From positions 58,686,093 through 58,750,092 of the forward strand of contig NC_081849.1 of assembly GCF_963259705.1 (NCBI RefSeq): a stretch of 64,000 nt of DNA, read 5' to 3'. The translations under genes were made by a program, and so were the position numbers. This document shows, piece by piece, positions 45,710 through 57,545 of the stretch. Below the pieces are notes generated by a model that had not been told where the DNA came from, did no database searches, and saw only the letters and a program-made list of their open reading frames with translations. The DNA is from Myotis daubentonii. Taxonomy: Eukaryota > Chordata > Mammalia > Chiroptera > Vespertilionidae. How positions within the stretch are numbered: position 1 is the first letter of the stretch; every line of letters starts with the position of its first letter.

Positions 45710-46240
45710 GATAGATAGATAGATAGATAGAGCGAGCTATTTGCACAGAAGGAGAGAGAGAACAGAACAGTATCAATTTATTATAGGAATTGGCTTATAG
45801 GATTGTGGTGGGTGAAAAGTTCCATGACCTGCCGTGTGCAAGCTAGAGGACCAGGAAAGCTGGTGGTATAGTTCAGTGTGAGTCCGAAGTCCTGAGAATG
45901 AGGCAGGGTGGGGCTGACGGGGCCGAGAGTGAAAGTTTCTGGTCTGAATGAATCTGAAGGCTGAGAACCAGGATATCTGAGGGCAGGAGAAGACGCATGC
46001 CCACACAGAAGCTAAGAAGAGCAGATTCACCTTTCCTCTGCAGTGTTGTTCTATTCAGGCTCTCAAAGGGTAGGATGGCTCCCTCTAGTATTGGTGAGAG
46101 CATGCCCTTTATTTAGTCCACTGATTGAAATGCTAATCTCTTCCAGAAATACTCTCATAGACACACCCAGAAATAATGTTTTACCAGCTATCTGGACATC
46201 CCTTAACCCAGGCAAGTGACACATAAAATTAATCATCACA
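45620..46240 (+). mobile_element. Solo LTR of an ancient ERV (ERVL/MLT2-like) with 5-bp TSD
   Basis: A 621-bp LTR-like unit begins TGTATTAGGGTTTTTTAGAA and ends TTAATCATCACA, flanked by the perfect 5-bp repeat GCCAG (45615-45619, 46241-46245). Five-base duplications fit ERVL-type LTRs, and the AGGAATTGGCTTATAGGATT and GTCCACTGATTGAAATGCTA blocks are familiar from mammal-wide LTRs. No viral gene is attached. A GATA repeat sits near the left end. The family name is from memory. Confidence 0.75.
45669..45730. repeat. (GATA)n microsatellite
   Basis: About 15 GATA units with one GATGATA break, inside the LTR near its left end. Confidence 0.95.
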
Positions 46241-46326
46241 GCCAGTAAGAAAAACAACTTTCAATGATGATATGAATAATGGTAATGATATTTTAACGAT
46301 ATTAATAATTATAAATACAAGTGTCA

Positions 46327-46538
46327 CTGAAACCGGTTTGGCTCAGTGGATAGAGCGTCGGCCTGCGGACTGAAAGGTCCCAGGTTTGATTCTGGTCAAG
46401 GGCATGTACCTGGGTTGCGGGCACATCCCCAGTAGGAGATGTGCAGGAGGCGGCTGATCGATGTTTCTCTCCCATCAATGTTTCTAACTATCTCCCTGCT
46501 TCTCTGTAAAAAATTAATAAAATATATTAAAAAAAATA
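46327..46538 (+). mobile_element. Young Ves SINE (plus) with 16-bp TSD
   Basis: A full-length Ves with an intact tRNA-like head (GGTTTGGCTCAGTGGATAGA and GGTTTGATTCTGG), the ATGTGCAGGAGGCGGCTGAT middle and an AATAAAATATATT tail. The 16-bp duplication ATAAATACAAGTGTCA is exact at 46311-46326 and 46539-46554, marking a recent insertion. Confidence 0.97.
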
Positions 46539-46589
46539 ATAAATACAAGTGTCAATCATTCATGTACTAAGAAATACATTGTATCATTC

Positions 46590-47010
46590 AAAACTTATGA
46601 TAACTTTGTGAGGTGGATATCATTATTCTTATTTTACAAATGAAGAAATTAAATCTTGGGTTTTTTGTTTTGTTTTTTTAATCCTCACCCGAAGATCTTT
46701 TTCCATTGATTTTTTTTTAGGGAGAGTAGAAGAGAGAGGGAAAGACGGAGAGAAACATCAACGTGAGCACATTGATTGGTTGCCTCCTGCATGAGCAACC
46801 GAGGTATGTGCCCTTGACCAGAATCGAATCCAGGACCCTTTGGTCCGCAGGCCGATGCTCTAGCCACAGAGCTAAACCGGCTAGGGCAAGAAATGCAGTC
46901 TTAAAGAATTTAAGTAAGTGGTCAAGATGTCGCAGCTAGGGTACAGCTGTAGAGGGGATTTCAGGTCTGTGTGCATCAGAGACCATGCTCCGCTGCCTCC
47001 AAGTGAGATG
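46590..47010 (-). mobile_element. MIR SINE relic (minus), split by a Ves
   Basis: The left part (46590-46649) has AACTTTGTGAGGTGGATATC and TTATTTTACAAATGAAGAAA. The right part (46888-47010) resumes with AAGTGGTCAAGATGTCGCAG and GATTTCAGGTCTGTGTGCAT, ending GACCATGCTC. Together they form one inverted MIR, interrupted by the SINE at 46650-46887. Confidence 0.82.
46650..46887 (-). mobile_element. Older-type Ves SINE (minus) inside MIR, with TSD
   Basis: A minus-strand Ves with the older terminus (plus-strand AATCCTCACCCGAAGATC). Its head ends CGGCTAGGGC and resembles the younger type (GGTCCGCAGGCCGATGCTCT). The 7-bp duplication AAGAAAT lies at 46643-46649 and 46888-46894. Confidence 0.93.
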
Positions 47011-47019
47011 AGCTTCGGT

Positions 47020-48030
47020 TTTTCCAAATCATGCCAGTATGTTCCTCTCCAGACACGACTCAGAATCTCCAGAGAGGAGCAAGACTCCATTCTGTGCGCT
47101 GTTTATTGCTCCTTTTATTATACCGTGCTTTCTATTTATAGAGGAGAATGTGGCTAATGATAAATCACACTCTGTTATTGAAATAAGCCTCTCAGACCTT
47201 TGAAGAGGGTTGGAAACCAAAGGAAACAGACATTCCAGAAGAAGCACCCCCTCTTTCCTTTTAACACATCTTTTCTTTTGCTAAGATCTCCTAAAAATAT
47301 TTCCATTTTTATAAAAGCGTCTGGTTTTTCTGGGAAATAGCTGCATGGATATGTCGCTGGGCAGGTTCATTAAAAATTACAAGCCTTCGCCAGGACTGCG
47401 AAAAGTTCCCGTGGCCCGTTTCCTGCACGTGGGGAAGGGCGGGCTTTCCAGGGAGGGATGCCCTAGAGTCCAGGAGGCCTGCACCTGCAGATTCCAGCCT
47501 GGGGCACCCAGAGCAGCCCCCATTTCGCAAAAACAAAAAGCTCTAAAGAAACGCTATGAGATAAACAAATCCCAGGGACCACAGAGGTTAGATAAATTGC
47601 CAGAGCCGAATGGAAGGCCAGGCAGGAACAAACATTCTCTTCCTAAATGCAGTTTTCCCGCACTTGGGACAAACACACGCTCTGATTACCCGGGATGATT
47701 TATTTATCTTCCTAGACTGTTGACATGACGTCTGAATCCAGGCACAGGAATGGGTGTACTTCCCGTAGTTCTTTCGTTTGAAGAAATCACTGGCTCTCTC
47801 CTGTTCCTTTTTGTGATTCCTGGAGCTAACCTCACGTCATCTGTAAGGACCTGGTTAATCACACTGGGTCTGCAGTTTAGGTACTGGCATAGCAACCTAC
47901 AACACACAGCACGCCTGCTTTTTTATGGTTTCATCTACAGCTTGTACTAGTGATACTTTAGTCTCTTTTCTCCGTAGGATTTTCATACTAATAACTCATA
48001 CACTTTGTGCTGCAGGATAAGCAAAGTCCT
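47020..48030. other. Unassigned, repeat-poor DNA
   Basis: No transposon ends, microsatellites or recognisable repeat cores. Frames of 117 codons (47345-47698) and shorter lack a known domain. This is the longest stretch in the right half with no repeat trace and moderate GC. Confidence 0.45.
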
Positions 48031-48034
48031 GTGA

Positions 48035-48660
48035 AAGCATTCTTTCATTTATTTGTTTATTCATTGACCTCAAGTTTTTATAAAATATCTAATCTGTCAG
48101 AGATTGTCGTGGCTCACGGGAACTCAGTGGTGGGAAAAAAGATCCCTGCTCTTATAGACCTTACGTTTTAATTGGGAAGCAGAGTGAAGGTCAATAACAT
48201 GAGCAAGGAGCTATCAGGTAGTAATATTGCACAGGAGAAATTAGAACAAAGTGAAGTAGCCCTGGTCAAGTGGCTCAATTACTTAGAGCATCGTTCCTTA
48301 CACCAAAAGATTGCGGGTTTGATTCCCAGTCAGGGCACATACCTAAGTTGTGGGTTACATCTCTGGTTGGGGCACATGTGGGAGACAGCCAATTGATGTT
48401 TCTCTCTTACATCAGTGTTTCTCTCTCTCAAATAAATTTAAAAACTATATTCTCAGGTGAGGATTAAAAAACACAAGCAAAGTAAGTGTGCGTAATCAAT
48501 GTGCCTGGAAGCCAAGTTTAGGTCAGGCTGTCAAGGATGGCCCCTCCAGGAAGTGGCAGATAGGCTGATACTTGAATGAGAACAGGCTTCTATGCAAAGA
48601 CCTGTTGGAGGAGTATTTCAGGCAGAGTAATAGCAAGCGCAAAGATATAGCTCTAATATG
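48035..48660 (-). mobile_element. L2 LINE relic (minus), split by a Ves
   Basis: The left part starts TTCATTTATTTGTTTATTCA and has ACTCAGTGGTGGGAAAAAAG and GATCCCTGCTCTTATAGACC. The right part (about 48470-48660) resumes with GGCCCCTCCAGGAAGTGGCA and TTTCAGGCAGAGTAATAGCA. The order is that of one inverted L2 interrupted by the SINE at 48258-48460. Confidence 0.85.
48258..48460 (+). mobile_element. Older-type Ves SINE (plus) inside L2
   Basis: A sense Ves with head CCCTGGTCAAGTGGCTCAAT and TTGCGGGTTTGATTCCCAGT, and the older terminus TCTCAGGTGAGGATTAAAAA. Imperfect flanks CAAAGTGAAGTA (48247) and CAAAGTAAGTGT (48478) fit an aged duplication. Confidence 0.92.
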
Positions 48661-50930
48661 GACATGGCTAGACACACGTCATATCTCCTTGACTTATTAC
48701 TCTGATTTGCTTCCACTCTTACTGTTCAACATGTTCCTTCTGCACTCTGTCCCATCACACCTTAACCCTTCCAATTAGTTCATTCTTAATGAAAACTATT
48801 TTCTTAGAAGACCAGAGAAATGTTGTTTCAGCTAGTTGATTCGACAGTGTTTTCAGGAAATTATTTCACATTTGGAATAATTGTACAAAACAGTTGAGGT
48901 TAAAAGTAGTTACTTTACTTAAGAAACAAGTAATTTTCAAACCAATTTCCCCCCAAATCTTTTATCTCAAAACTCCCATTAAAATTTGCAAATATAAGGT
49001 CTCTTAAAAACACAAAGAAAGAAAAAAAACTCAATGAAAGAAAGGAGAAAAAAAAAGGAAGAAAAAAGAAACACAATTCTTTTTATCTCTGGAAAGATAC
49101 AGGGAACTTTTTTCCAAATAGAGTAATTCTGAAGCTGGGAGACAGATTCACACCTTCATAACGTGAAACTTCCTGGGCATAATTTCCTAAATTATTTCTT
49201 TCACTGCCCTCTTGGTAGCTCAGTGCCATGGATGAATGAGTTTACCTCACACATAAGCAGTTAACTCCCCAAGAACAGACTTTCACCCTTGGCTCACCAC
49301 GTGATCAGATTCAGGATGAATGCACAAGATTAATGAGGCCCTGGGTGAAAACAGTCTCTTGTAAGGACAGCACTAAATCTTGAGAGTCTGGTTGCTATTG
49401 TTTGTGGAGGCTGAGCCCTGGACCAGCCCCAGAAGGGACCACTGTGGTGGTGGCTCTTGGCCTGCGTCTGTCTTTAATGCCTTGACCCTGTTTTCTGTGA
49501 CTGGCATCATGTCATTCTCTGTTGGAATCTATTTTTAGGAGCCACTGCACAGTCTTTCCTTCTCTCACTGTATCTAAACGTCGATCTTCTTATTCAAATT
49601 TTCCTCCACTTATTTTCCCAGATGATAGAAAGAGGACACATTCTCACATCTGGAAGCGCCTGCTTTCGTTCTAGTTTATTCTCCCTCCAAGTACACTAAA
49701 GGTTTTTTTCCCCTTTCCTAGTCTTAGTCTTCCAGCGGACAATAAAATGGTGAGAAAGGAATCTGGAAACTCTTCCCATTCTCCTGAAATACGGAGCAGG
49801 GATCGTTGGAGAGAAAGGATAGAAAGGAGGCACAACGGGCAACTAACAGTCACAATAACAACTAGAGATTTACATTGGCAGGCAAGATGGCCTGGTTAGA
49901 CAGTGCATATGCAAATTAGAAATAGATGATAAACAAATACTAATGCACAGGAGGAAAATGTGAATCGAGTCTGCTCTACCCAGTTTCTGTCAATGGACTG
50001 CTAATGGTGGTCTCCAAAGAGCACTCTTAAGAGGCAAGAATGAGGCACTGATTTTATAAAAACAGAATCTTCAAAGCGGGGGAGGCCAAGCCTGTGGGGA
50101 AAGCAAGCAGAAGTCTGGCAAGAGGTCATGGGAAAGGAAGGCATCACCCTGGGGTTTGCACTTGGACGCAGAGAGAAGTAGCAGCAGGCCGCAGCCCAAC
50201 CTGTCATTAGCTTTTAAAGAAAAAACAAAAAGCTGCCACGAACCTCAGAATGGATTGGGTTGAAGGTTATTTTTTCCCCGCTCTACCCTCATTTCCTATC
50301 TGGAGTTTATGTTAATATTTTCACTGTCTCTAGACAGGCCTAAGTTTGAGGAGCGAGGGACTAGGTCTTAAAACTTCCAATGTAATGGTTCTGTGGATGC
50401 CCCCAAAGTGTGATGTGGAAAGGTTTCGACTGGGCTAATAGCTACAAATACATCAGTTTTCTATCAAAAGTCACTTTATAGCCAACTGCTATTGGGTAAT
50501 TGAGATAGACTTTACTAAAACTCTAACAGGTTTAAACCAGCGGATTTTATTAATACTTGTTTTTGTTTTTTACAATCCAATTACCTGGAACACTACACGT
50601 TTACTCAGAATAGGTATCTTTTGTTTTTATTTCAAAATTGCATTATTTTTATCAGTGTTTAAAACTTAACAGCTTTTGTGGAGTGAAAATTTCAACAACT
50701 AATTCTTATTTTTTTCCCATGTTGGGTGTATATTTGTTGTGCTTCATTTATACCAGAGAAATTATATATATAAAATCAATGAGCCTAATTTATTTCTTCT
50801 CTGACAGTGCTGAGAAAGGTTAGTTTCTAGGTACTAGATGTTACATCAGGAGACGGCTTTATTCATAAAACAGGACAAGATTATTAAAGCAGTGGCTTGA
50901 AACAACAGATTTACCAGTATTAATCACTAT
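48661..50930. other. Unassigned DNA
   Basis: No repeat or gene recognised. An A-rich GAAA-type low-complexity run lies at 49008-49075. Confidence 0.45.
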
Positions 50931-50935
50931 TTTAT

Positions 50936-51092
50936 ATTATTCTATTTATTTTTTGTTGTTGACACTATTACTAATGTCCCCATTCCGTCCTCCTTTAACT
51001 CCCCCACTTTGTCCCCCCCTTCCCTCTGACCATCATCTCGCTGTTGCCTGTGTCCATGGGTTATGTACATACGTTCTTTGACTAAATAACCA
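50936..51092 (-). mobile_element. L1 3' UTR fragment (minus)
   Basis: The C-rich plus-strand tract (CCCCCACTTTGTCCCCCCCT), then GTGTCCATGGGTTATGTACA and TACGTTCTTTGACTAA, parallels the 3' UTR of the long L1 at 14260-14370, where GTCCATTGGTTATGC and CAAGTCCTTTAGTTGATC occupy the same positions. It is a short 5'-truncated L1 remnant; no clear target duplication was found. Confidence 0.75.
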
Positions 51093-51119
51093 CTATTTTA
51101 ATTCTCTGCAATAAATAAC

Positions 51120-51560
51120 CCCCAAAATGTGCTAACTTAAATTACAACCAATTACTTGTTCTTGGTTCTGCATTTTGGACAGCACTTGGCAGGATGGCCC
51201 TTCCCTCATCTCCTGGCACTCAGCTGGGGCTGTGGATGGCAAGTCCATGGTGACCTCTCATTCTCCAGGGCCTTTCTCCACATGGCCTCCTGTCATTTAC
51301 AGCCCCAAACATCTTACATGGAGGCTGGATCTCAAGAGAGTGAAAGCAGAAGGTCTGGGTGTCATAAAGGCTAATTGTGTTCAAAGGTTTGGCTCAGAAC
51401 CGTCATAGTACCACTTACACCACATCATAAGGCCAACCCAGATTTAAGGAGAGTGGAAATGACTCCATGTCTTGCTGGGAGGAATTGTAAACACTTACAA
51501 GGAGGGAAGAAATGTTGGCCCCTACATTTGGAGACTATCTAGCATGACCATGGAATAAAA
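51120..51560 (+). mobile_element. Ancient interspersed repeat candidate
   Basis: The block has the feel of an old mammal-wide LTR-type repeat (CTGGCACTCAGCTGGGGCTG, CTTTCTCCACATGGCCTCCT, CATCATAAGGCCAACCCAGA, then ATGTCTTGCTGGGAGGAATT). I cannot name the family or fix its ends. Frames of 72 and 77 codons inside it are not supported as genes. Confidence 0.45.
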
Positions 51561-51829
51561 ACATCCTTGAATAGAATAAGAAAACTCCATATCTTAATTA
51601 GGAAGGTCTTTTGATACATATTCCCTATAAATTCCATGCTCTAATCTTGTTTTCATTCTTAATCTTATAGGATGACCTTGTATTTCCTTGATTTGAAGAT
51701 TGGCATTTCACATTATTGATCTTCAATCTAACAATGAAGAGCTGTACTTCTCACCCAAGTCAGATCATTTCCAAATGTTCCCTGTTATTCACTTGCCAAT
51801 CAACTGAGTTATTTTATTAAAATATACCA

Positions 51830-52050
51830 TTCACTGTGGTATAGTCAAAGAATCTGGAGGCAGATGAATTTGGGTTCAAATACAATCCTGCCTCTTATTG
51901 ACTATGTACATTGGGCAAGTTTTTAAGTTATGTGGGTCTCATTTTCTTCTTTGTATTTTGAGAATAATTATATGTACTATATCAGGTTGGCATAAAGTTA
52001 AATAAGTAATTATATAAATCACATAATACATTCACTGGGACACTATGCTG
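51830..52050 (+). mobile_element. MIR SINE relic (plus)
   Basis: A nearly complete sense MIR: TGTGGTATAGTCAAAGAATC, GATGAATTTGGGTTCAAATA, then ACTATGTACATTGGGCAAGT and TTTGAGAATAATTATATGTA. Confidence 0.85.
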
Positions 52051-52059
52051 GGAAATAGG

Positions 52060-53370
52060 CTTTCTTTTCCCTACTTTCCTTCAATGAAGTAATTAAATTT
52101 CCTGTATAAAAATTGTTTTTGAACATTTTGGGAGAAATAAGGCCTTTCTGAGATTTGGATTTGATCATTTAGTCACATCTTATAATAGAAAAAATAATAG
52201 TATTCTTCCTTTACATGTTTGGAGGACAAAATAAGTAGAAAAATGTAACATTTATTATAAATTCTAGAGGCTTAGTATTTTATGCTTACTGAGATTTTGT
52301 TTATATGGAGGTTTTATTTGTTAGAGTTCTTTTTCTTATTCCTTTATAATGACAGCATTCCCCACAAAGGGAAGGCATTTAGAATTTTTTAAAATTTGCC
52401 TTTATAGATATTAAATTATTATATGACTTTTGCAACAAGATCAACAAATATTTAATGGGATATTACCCACCATTATCCTTTAATAGTTAAATAAAGCAAT
52501 AGCAATGATAACATTTTATAATTATTTAATTGGGAATATTTTATTGTGTATTCAAATTACATGGGACTCATGTCACATGACAAAGATATCTGTAGGTTAC
52601 ATTGGAAAGACTTTTGAAAATACTTTATTATGAATTTCAACTTGTAGGTGTCTCAGACACATTCTTTTCTTGTCACAGGAGAGTCTTCAGGAAGTTGAAC
52701 CTTTGCGTTATGAAAATTAATTGGACAGGAATTTCTAGACAGGTTGTTGGATTGTGTCCAAGTAGATTAAAAATTTTCAGAAAAATTCAGAATTAATATT
52801 AACAGAAGTATTACTGCAGAAAGTTTTGTGCTAGTGAATACAGAAACAGTTGTAACACGACGGTTTGCATCTGAGATGTAGCACAAGAACTCTATTTTGA
52901 AAAGTTGGGTAAGAGCTAAGATTATTCAGCAAGTACTTGTCTCACCATAAAGAGAAAAATGCAGAGCTGAAGGTGGTGTGACACATGTTCTCATTCACAG
53001 CTGAGTGGGCAGGTGACACGTGCCAGGCAGAGCACAGCTTCCTGGCTTTCCTGTGGTGGGGCTTGTCAATGCCGTTGAATTTTGCCTTTTCAAAATAGCA
53101 CAGTGGCTGGCCTCCCCGGCATATCTTAACATTCGATGAACTCTTACACCTGGCTCCAGGGAGCCTCTTCCTTTTGCGTTACTACCAAGTTAGTGGTGCT
53201 TTGGCAGGAAGCAGAAAGTGTCATGTGGGTTGTGATTCTGGAGATTTAACATTTCAATGCTTGTTATACATTATATTTCTAGAAAATATTGAGCTCCATC
53301 TGAAGCTTAGGCTCTTTCTAGAATAAACTGCAAGTCTTTTTAACACTGTCTTCGAGATCAATACATATAG
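52060..53370. other. Unassigned DNA
   Basis: No repeat or gene recognised. Confidence 0.45.
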
Positions 53371-53374
53371 GTGG

Positions 53375-53571
53375 AGCCCAGGCGACATGGCTGGGTGGTT
53401 GAGCGTCAACCTATGGACCAGAAGGACGTGGTTCCATTCCCCATCAGGGCACATGCCTAGGTTGTGGGCTTGATCCCCAGTGTGGGACTTGCAGGAGGCT
53501 GCCAATCAATGATTCTCTCTCATCATTGATGTTTCTATCTCTTTCCCTCTCTCTTTCTCTCTGAAATCAAT
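53375..53571 (+). mobile_element. Ves SINE (plus), diverged
   Basis: A sense Ves with head GGCTGGGTGGTTGAGCGTCA and a B-box-like GGTTCCATTCC, middle GACTTGCAGGAGGCTGCCAA, CT-rich 3' part and a short AATCAATAG end. The tail has been replaced or overgrown by a TG/CATG repeat (53572-53611). No target duplication found. Confidence 0.9.
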
Positions 53572-53611
53572 AGTGTGTGCGTGCGTGCATGCATGCATGT
53601 GTGTGTGTGTA
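53572..53611. repeat. TG/GCAT simple repeat
   Basis: TGTG, CGTG and CATG units run into a TG tract directly after the Ves 3' end. Confidence 0.85.
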
Positions 53612-55167
53612 GATGTCATATGACGGATCTGTTTCCTACTATAGTAGTTATGTCCCCTTGTAATGAGTTCATGTACACTTGCCTTCTACCAGGCCAGCCT
53701 ATATTTTCAACTTTGGGAAGAGGCAACAGAAGAGAGACACTTTCACTTTGGACATGACTGAGTAGTCCCTGGCTGCTCAGTGGGGAATAGACCCATATAT
53801 CAGAACAGAGATACGTAGATGCACAATTGCAGTCACACAGACTCATTATTTGCATTTGATGTTTGGGATTAACCCATGTACAATATTTCTTCTGAATGTC
53901 AGGCATAAATATGAGCCACATGTGACTAAATCAGGTTGAGTAATTCCAGGGAATTGATTGGCACACATCAAGAGCTTTAGAAGAGAAATGTCAGTGGTTT
54001 ATATTTATCATCTTTTGTTCATGGGAACCTCTGAAGGCAGCTGCTCAGCAAAAGCCATTTGTCTTTCTCTCCCCCTAAGTGCCAATTTGCGAAGTGAGCT
54101 TCCATATCAGTGACAGCATTTCCACAAATGCTAATCGATTTTTTTTAATCTTAGTGGGAAGCATGCAATCTGAATATTTTACTAAAGTACAATGACAATG
54201 GCACTTAATATCAAGCAGCAACTTTTATCCAGGGATGTCTATATAATTTACATTGAATGGGCACAAATTATTTACAAACAGGAGGGGAATTAGGTTACCA
54301 TATTTAGACCATAATTTATTTGACATCTGAACACCCTAAAAGGAAATGTGAATTTTTCATTCAGCATCTTCAAAGAGTATAAAATGACGACCTTGGGCAT
54401 TTAATAACTAAAAAGTTTAGTCACACTTATATACACAATCTTGGAACTGCTTTTATTTACCACTCTCATCCTTATTTCAAGTCTAGTTGTATACTTTATG
54501 AATCCACAAATGATTGCCTTTATGGAAAGGTTTGTGTTATTCAAGATGACTTGTAAAGTTTACTCAATCTTCCCTAGCAAGGGAAACAGGAAATTCCAGA
54601 GAACACTAGACTCAGCAAACCTATAAAATCTGAGAAAGCAGACCATTATTTCTGGAGACATTTCACATAACACTTTGGGAAGCAATGACTAATTAGTTTT
54701 TGGTCTTAACAATAGCACTTTCAGGGGCTGTGTGGGTTTTTTTTTCCTCCTTTTATTGCTTTCATATTAGGAGAAGAAGGAAAATAACTCTGAATGATGA
54801 AATATTGGCAACGTATGCACTTGCTTCGCTGTAGGAGCTCAACTCTTTGATCCTTAGTACAATTACCTTCAGTGCCTGGCTGGTATGAACTGGCTAGAGA
54901 GTAACAACCAATTGTTGCAGACACGACACCATCCTAATATAGTTTGTGCCTCTAATAACTGACTACTTCTGTTCTATTCCCAAGTTCCTGTTGTGATAAG
55001 TTAAGAGCTGAAGTGAGTGTGGGTGCTTGTTCATGCCTAGAGCCCCATCTTTTTGTGGCAACACCTTGCCTACACACCCATCCACAACTGCCAGTGTTTG
55101 GTAAGATTTATTCTGAGTTCTCTAAATATAAATATTTGCATGGTCAATCTCCCTCCTGCCTTTCTTC
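53612..55167. other. Unassigned DNA
   Basis: No repeat or gene recognised. Confidence 0.45.
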
Positions 55168-55281
55168 CTTTCTTCCTCATTCATTCATTCACTCATTCAT
55201 TCATTCATTCATTCACTCACTCATTCATTCACTCACTCATTCACTCATTCATTCATTCATTCATTCATTCATTCATTCATT
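55168..55281. repeat. (CATT)n/(CACT)n tetranucleotide repeat
   Basis: About 26 units of CATT with interspersed CACT variants. Ser-Phe-Ile-His readings through it are artefacts. Confidence 0.95.
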
Positions 55282-56449
55282 CTAGGTTTGTTCAAGTCCA
55301 CAGACCAGGAATGCCAAGGCTGGACATTGACTCAGTGTGAATGGAGCGTCCAGTTATTCTCCTAATTTAGTGTTTCTCAACCTACAGTAATAAAAGCATT
55401 TGAAATTATGAGTATTTACACACATGTCCATGTATTTGAAATTTATTATATAATACCCTCACCATATGTCATGCATTCTGAAATTTTCTATTCTGTTCTA
55501 GCCTAGCTTTGCTTTGTCATGCCTGTCCTTTCCTTGTCCCTCTCCTCTCCTCTTTCCTCCCTCCCCTCCTCTCTTATCTCCTTACTCTATCCCATCCCAT
55601 CCCATCCTGTCCCACAACCCACTAAATTGGCTTTATGAGACACACACTGTTGTGGTAACTGCTTCTCTGTGTGTAAAGCACTGTGGGTACCAGATGCAAC
55701 AAATTAGACCTTAAGGGCCTTACCAAGGGCTGGAAGAAAAATTAATGATTAGATACAGTTATCATTCAAAATAATATATTCAGTGTCAAAGGCCCTCGAC
55801 TTTGTTACTTCTATGAGGGCATAAAGGTAGGAGAGATTCCTTGGATTCCTCCCCTCAGATTTTTTCAAGAATTTCAGCGTGACAGGGCCATGGAAATTGG
55901 GGAAATGACTCCCATAATATTGTTACACCATGCCTGTGCAGCTTTACCATACATTTCTCCTTAGTCTATGTCACTAATTTTGACAGAGCATAGTTTTGTG
56001 CTTTAATTTTGTGGATATTATTAATACATATGTAGTATGTCCCCAATAACACTATGACCTCCAAATCCAGGAAGTGCCAAAGAAGATGGTAGCTATGAAT
56101 GAGCTTAGAAAACAGAGGGTTAAGCACATGCAATGCATCCTTCCTGATGTTCATATCATTGCTGCTAAAATTTTTATTAACATTGCTATTATTCCTTTAT
56201 GCCCCTATGATGCCTTAAAAACTAAGCATAGTATAACGGCTTGCTGTGTTAATGAATGAGCAAATTATATGCTGGTTTTAATACTGTACAATATTTGCTA
56301 TAGTGAGTATGACTATGAAGTACATATCAATTTCTCCATATTTCAGCATTAATTTCTGTATCTATTAAAAGAAAACCATTCAAGTTAGTTTATTCAACAA
56401 GCATTTACTGAGAACATTGTATTCATAGAAGAACACTATGCAAGCATCG
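55282..56449. other. Unassigned DNA, with pyrimidine-rich tract
   Basis: Contains a CT/CCATC-type pyrimidine-rich run (about 55530-55620) and a short L2-like inverted patch near 56385-56449. No gene recognised. Confidence 0.4.
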
Positions 56450-56975
56450 TCTCCATTGCTTACATCATAAAGTTGGAATTCCTTACTGTGTCATTTTTAC
56501 CTCTTCAACCTCATCTCCTGTGATTTCCTCCTCACCTTCTACCAGCACAAGTGCTCTTTGAAGGGTCCTGAATCAAACATGCCTTGTGTCTTAGCCCAGC
56601 TTTTTAGCCTATTTGTCTGACACACCCAGTCATGTCTTTCGATTGTTGCTTTCTTTCTCAATCCGACTATCTTCCCAACACATGCTCATGGAGGACCCAC
56701 GAGACTCCAGCTCTGATCTGGGCAGCGGTGTTATAGCAATGAATGTGTCACAGCCTCTTCCCTGGAAGCACCTCCTTCTTGCTCTTTGCACAGAGCCCTC
56801 GTCCATTCCTCTGCTGAGTAGGACTCTGTTGTTTGTAACCATAATATTTCTCTCTTCTTATAGATTTGGAATCTTCATGAGGCTGTATATTTTAACTAAT
56901 TTATCATTGCATTTCTGGAACCTAGCTTTGAACCTGGTAGACACTTAATAAATACTGAATTAATGAATGGGTAAA
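56450..56975 (+). mobile_element. L2 LINE relic (plus)
   Basis: A long sense L2 3' part: CCTTCTACCAGCACAAGTGC, CTTGCTCTTTGCACAGAGCC, GATTTGGAATCTTCATGAGG, CTTTGAACCTGGTAGACACT, AATAAATACTGAATTAATGA. The last is the usual L2 end. All frames broken. Confidence 0.75.
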
Positions 56976-57545
56976 CATTTGTAAAAAATTAACATATATT
57001 TCTCATCACAAACCTGGTGGTGATGGGAGCAATCCCCAGTCCCTCAGATCCTGGACCTTGGTTGAAACCACTGATGCACTTCTGTTTGCATCTTCACCTG
57101 GAATCAGGAATACTACTACTTTCCACCTACTGAACACAGAGAATTGTTGGAAATTTTAGTTTTATGCCTGAAACATCTGAAAGGAAGGGTTCTGCACAGG
57201 AGGATCAAAGTCTATGATTACAAAGACTATGTCAACTAGAGTTAAATAAGTAACATTTGTTCTATACTAATAGTAATAGTGCCAATAGTGAGAAATATGC
57301 AATACTTACATTGATAGCTCCTGCAAATTTTCACTGAAGGTTTATGAGAAAAAGTAAATTTTATGAAATTTATTATTGCTACAGTCTTAAGTATTGTTGT
57401 TCAATCAAAATTTGATTGAGATGATTTTTTGAGGAGATTTATACTGCTAATAGAGATTAATCTTTGGTCACCAATCTCAAATGTTTGGTAGTAATATTAA
57501 TAGAAAAAGTTTGCAGTTGTTGAAAGTTGGAACTCTTGTGAATAA
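56976..57545. other. Unassigned DNA
   Basis: No repeat or gene recognised. Confidence 0.45.

Noticed and set aside
46327..46400. Possible tRNA gene
   Set aside because: The tRNA-like A-box and B-box blocks belong to the head of a Ves SINE, and the cloverleaf is not maintained.
55013..55340. Frames of 90-95 codons with Phe-Ile-His-Ser repeats
   Set aside because: They are translations of the CATT tetranucleotide repeat.
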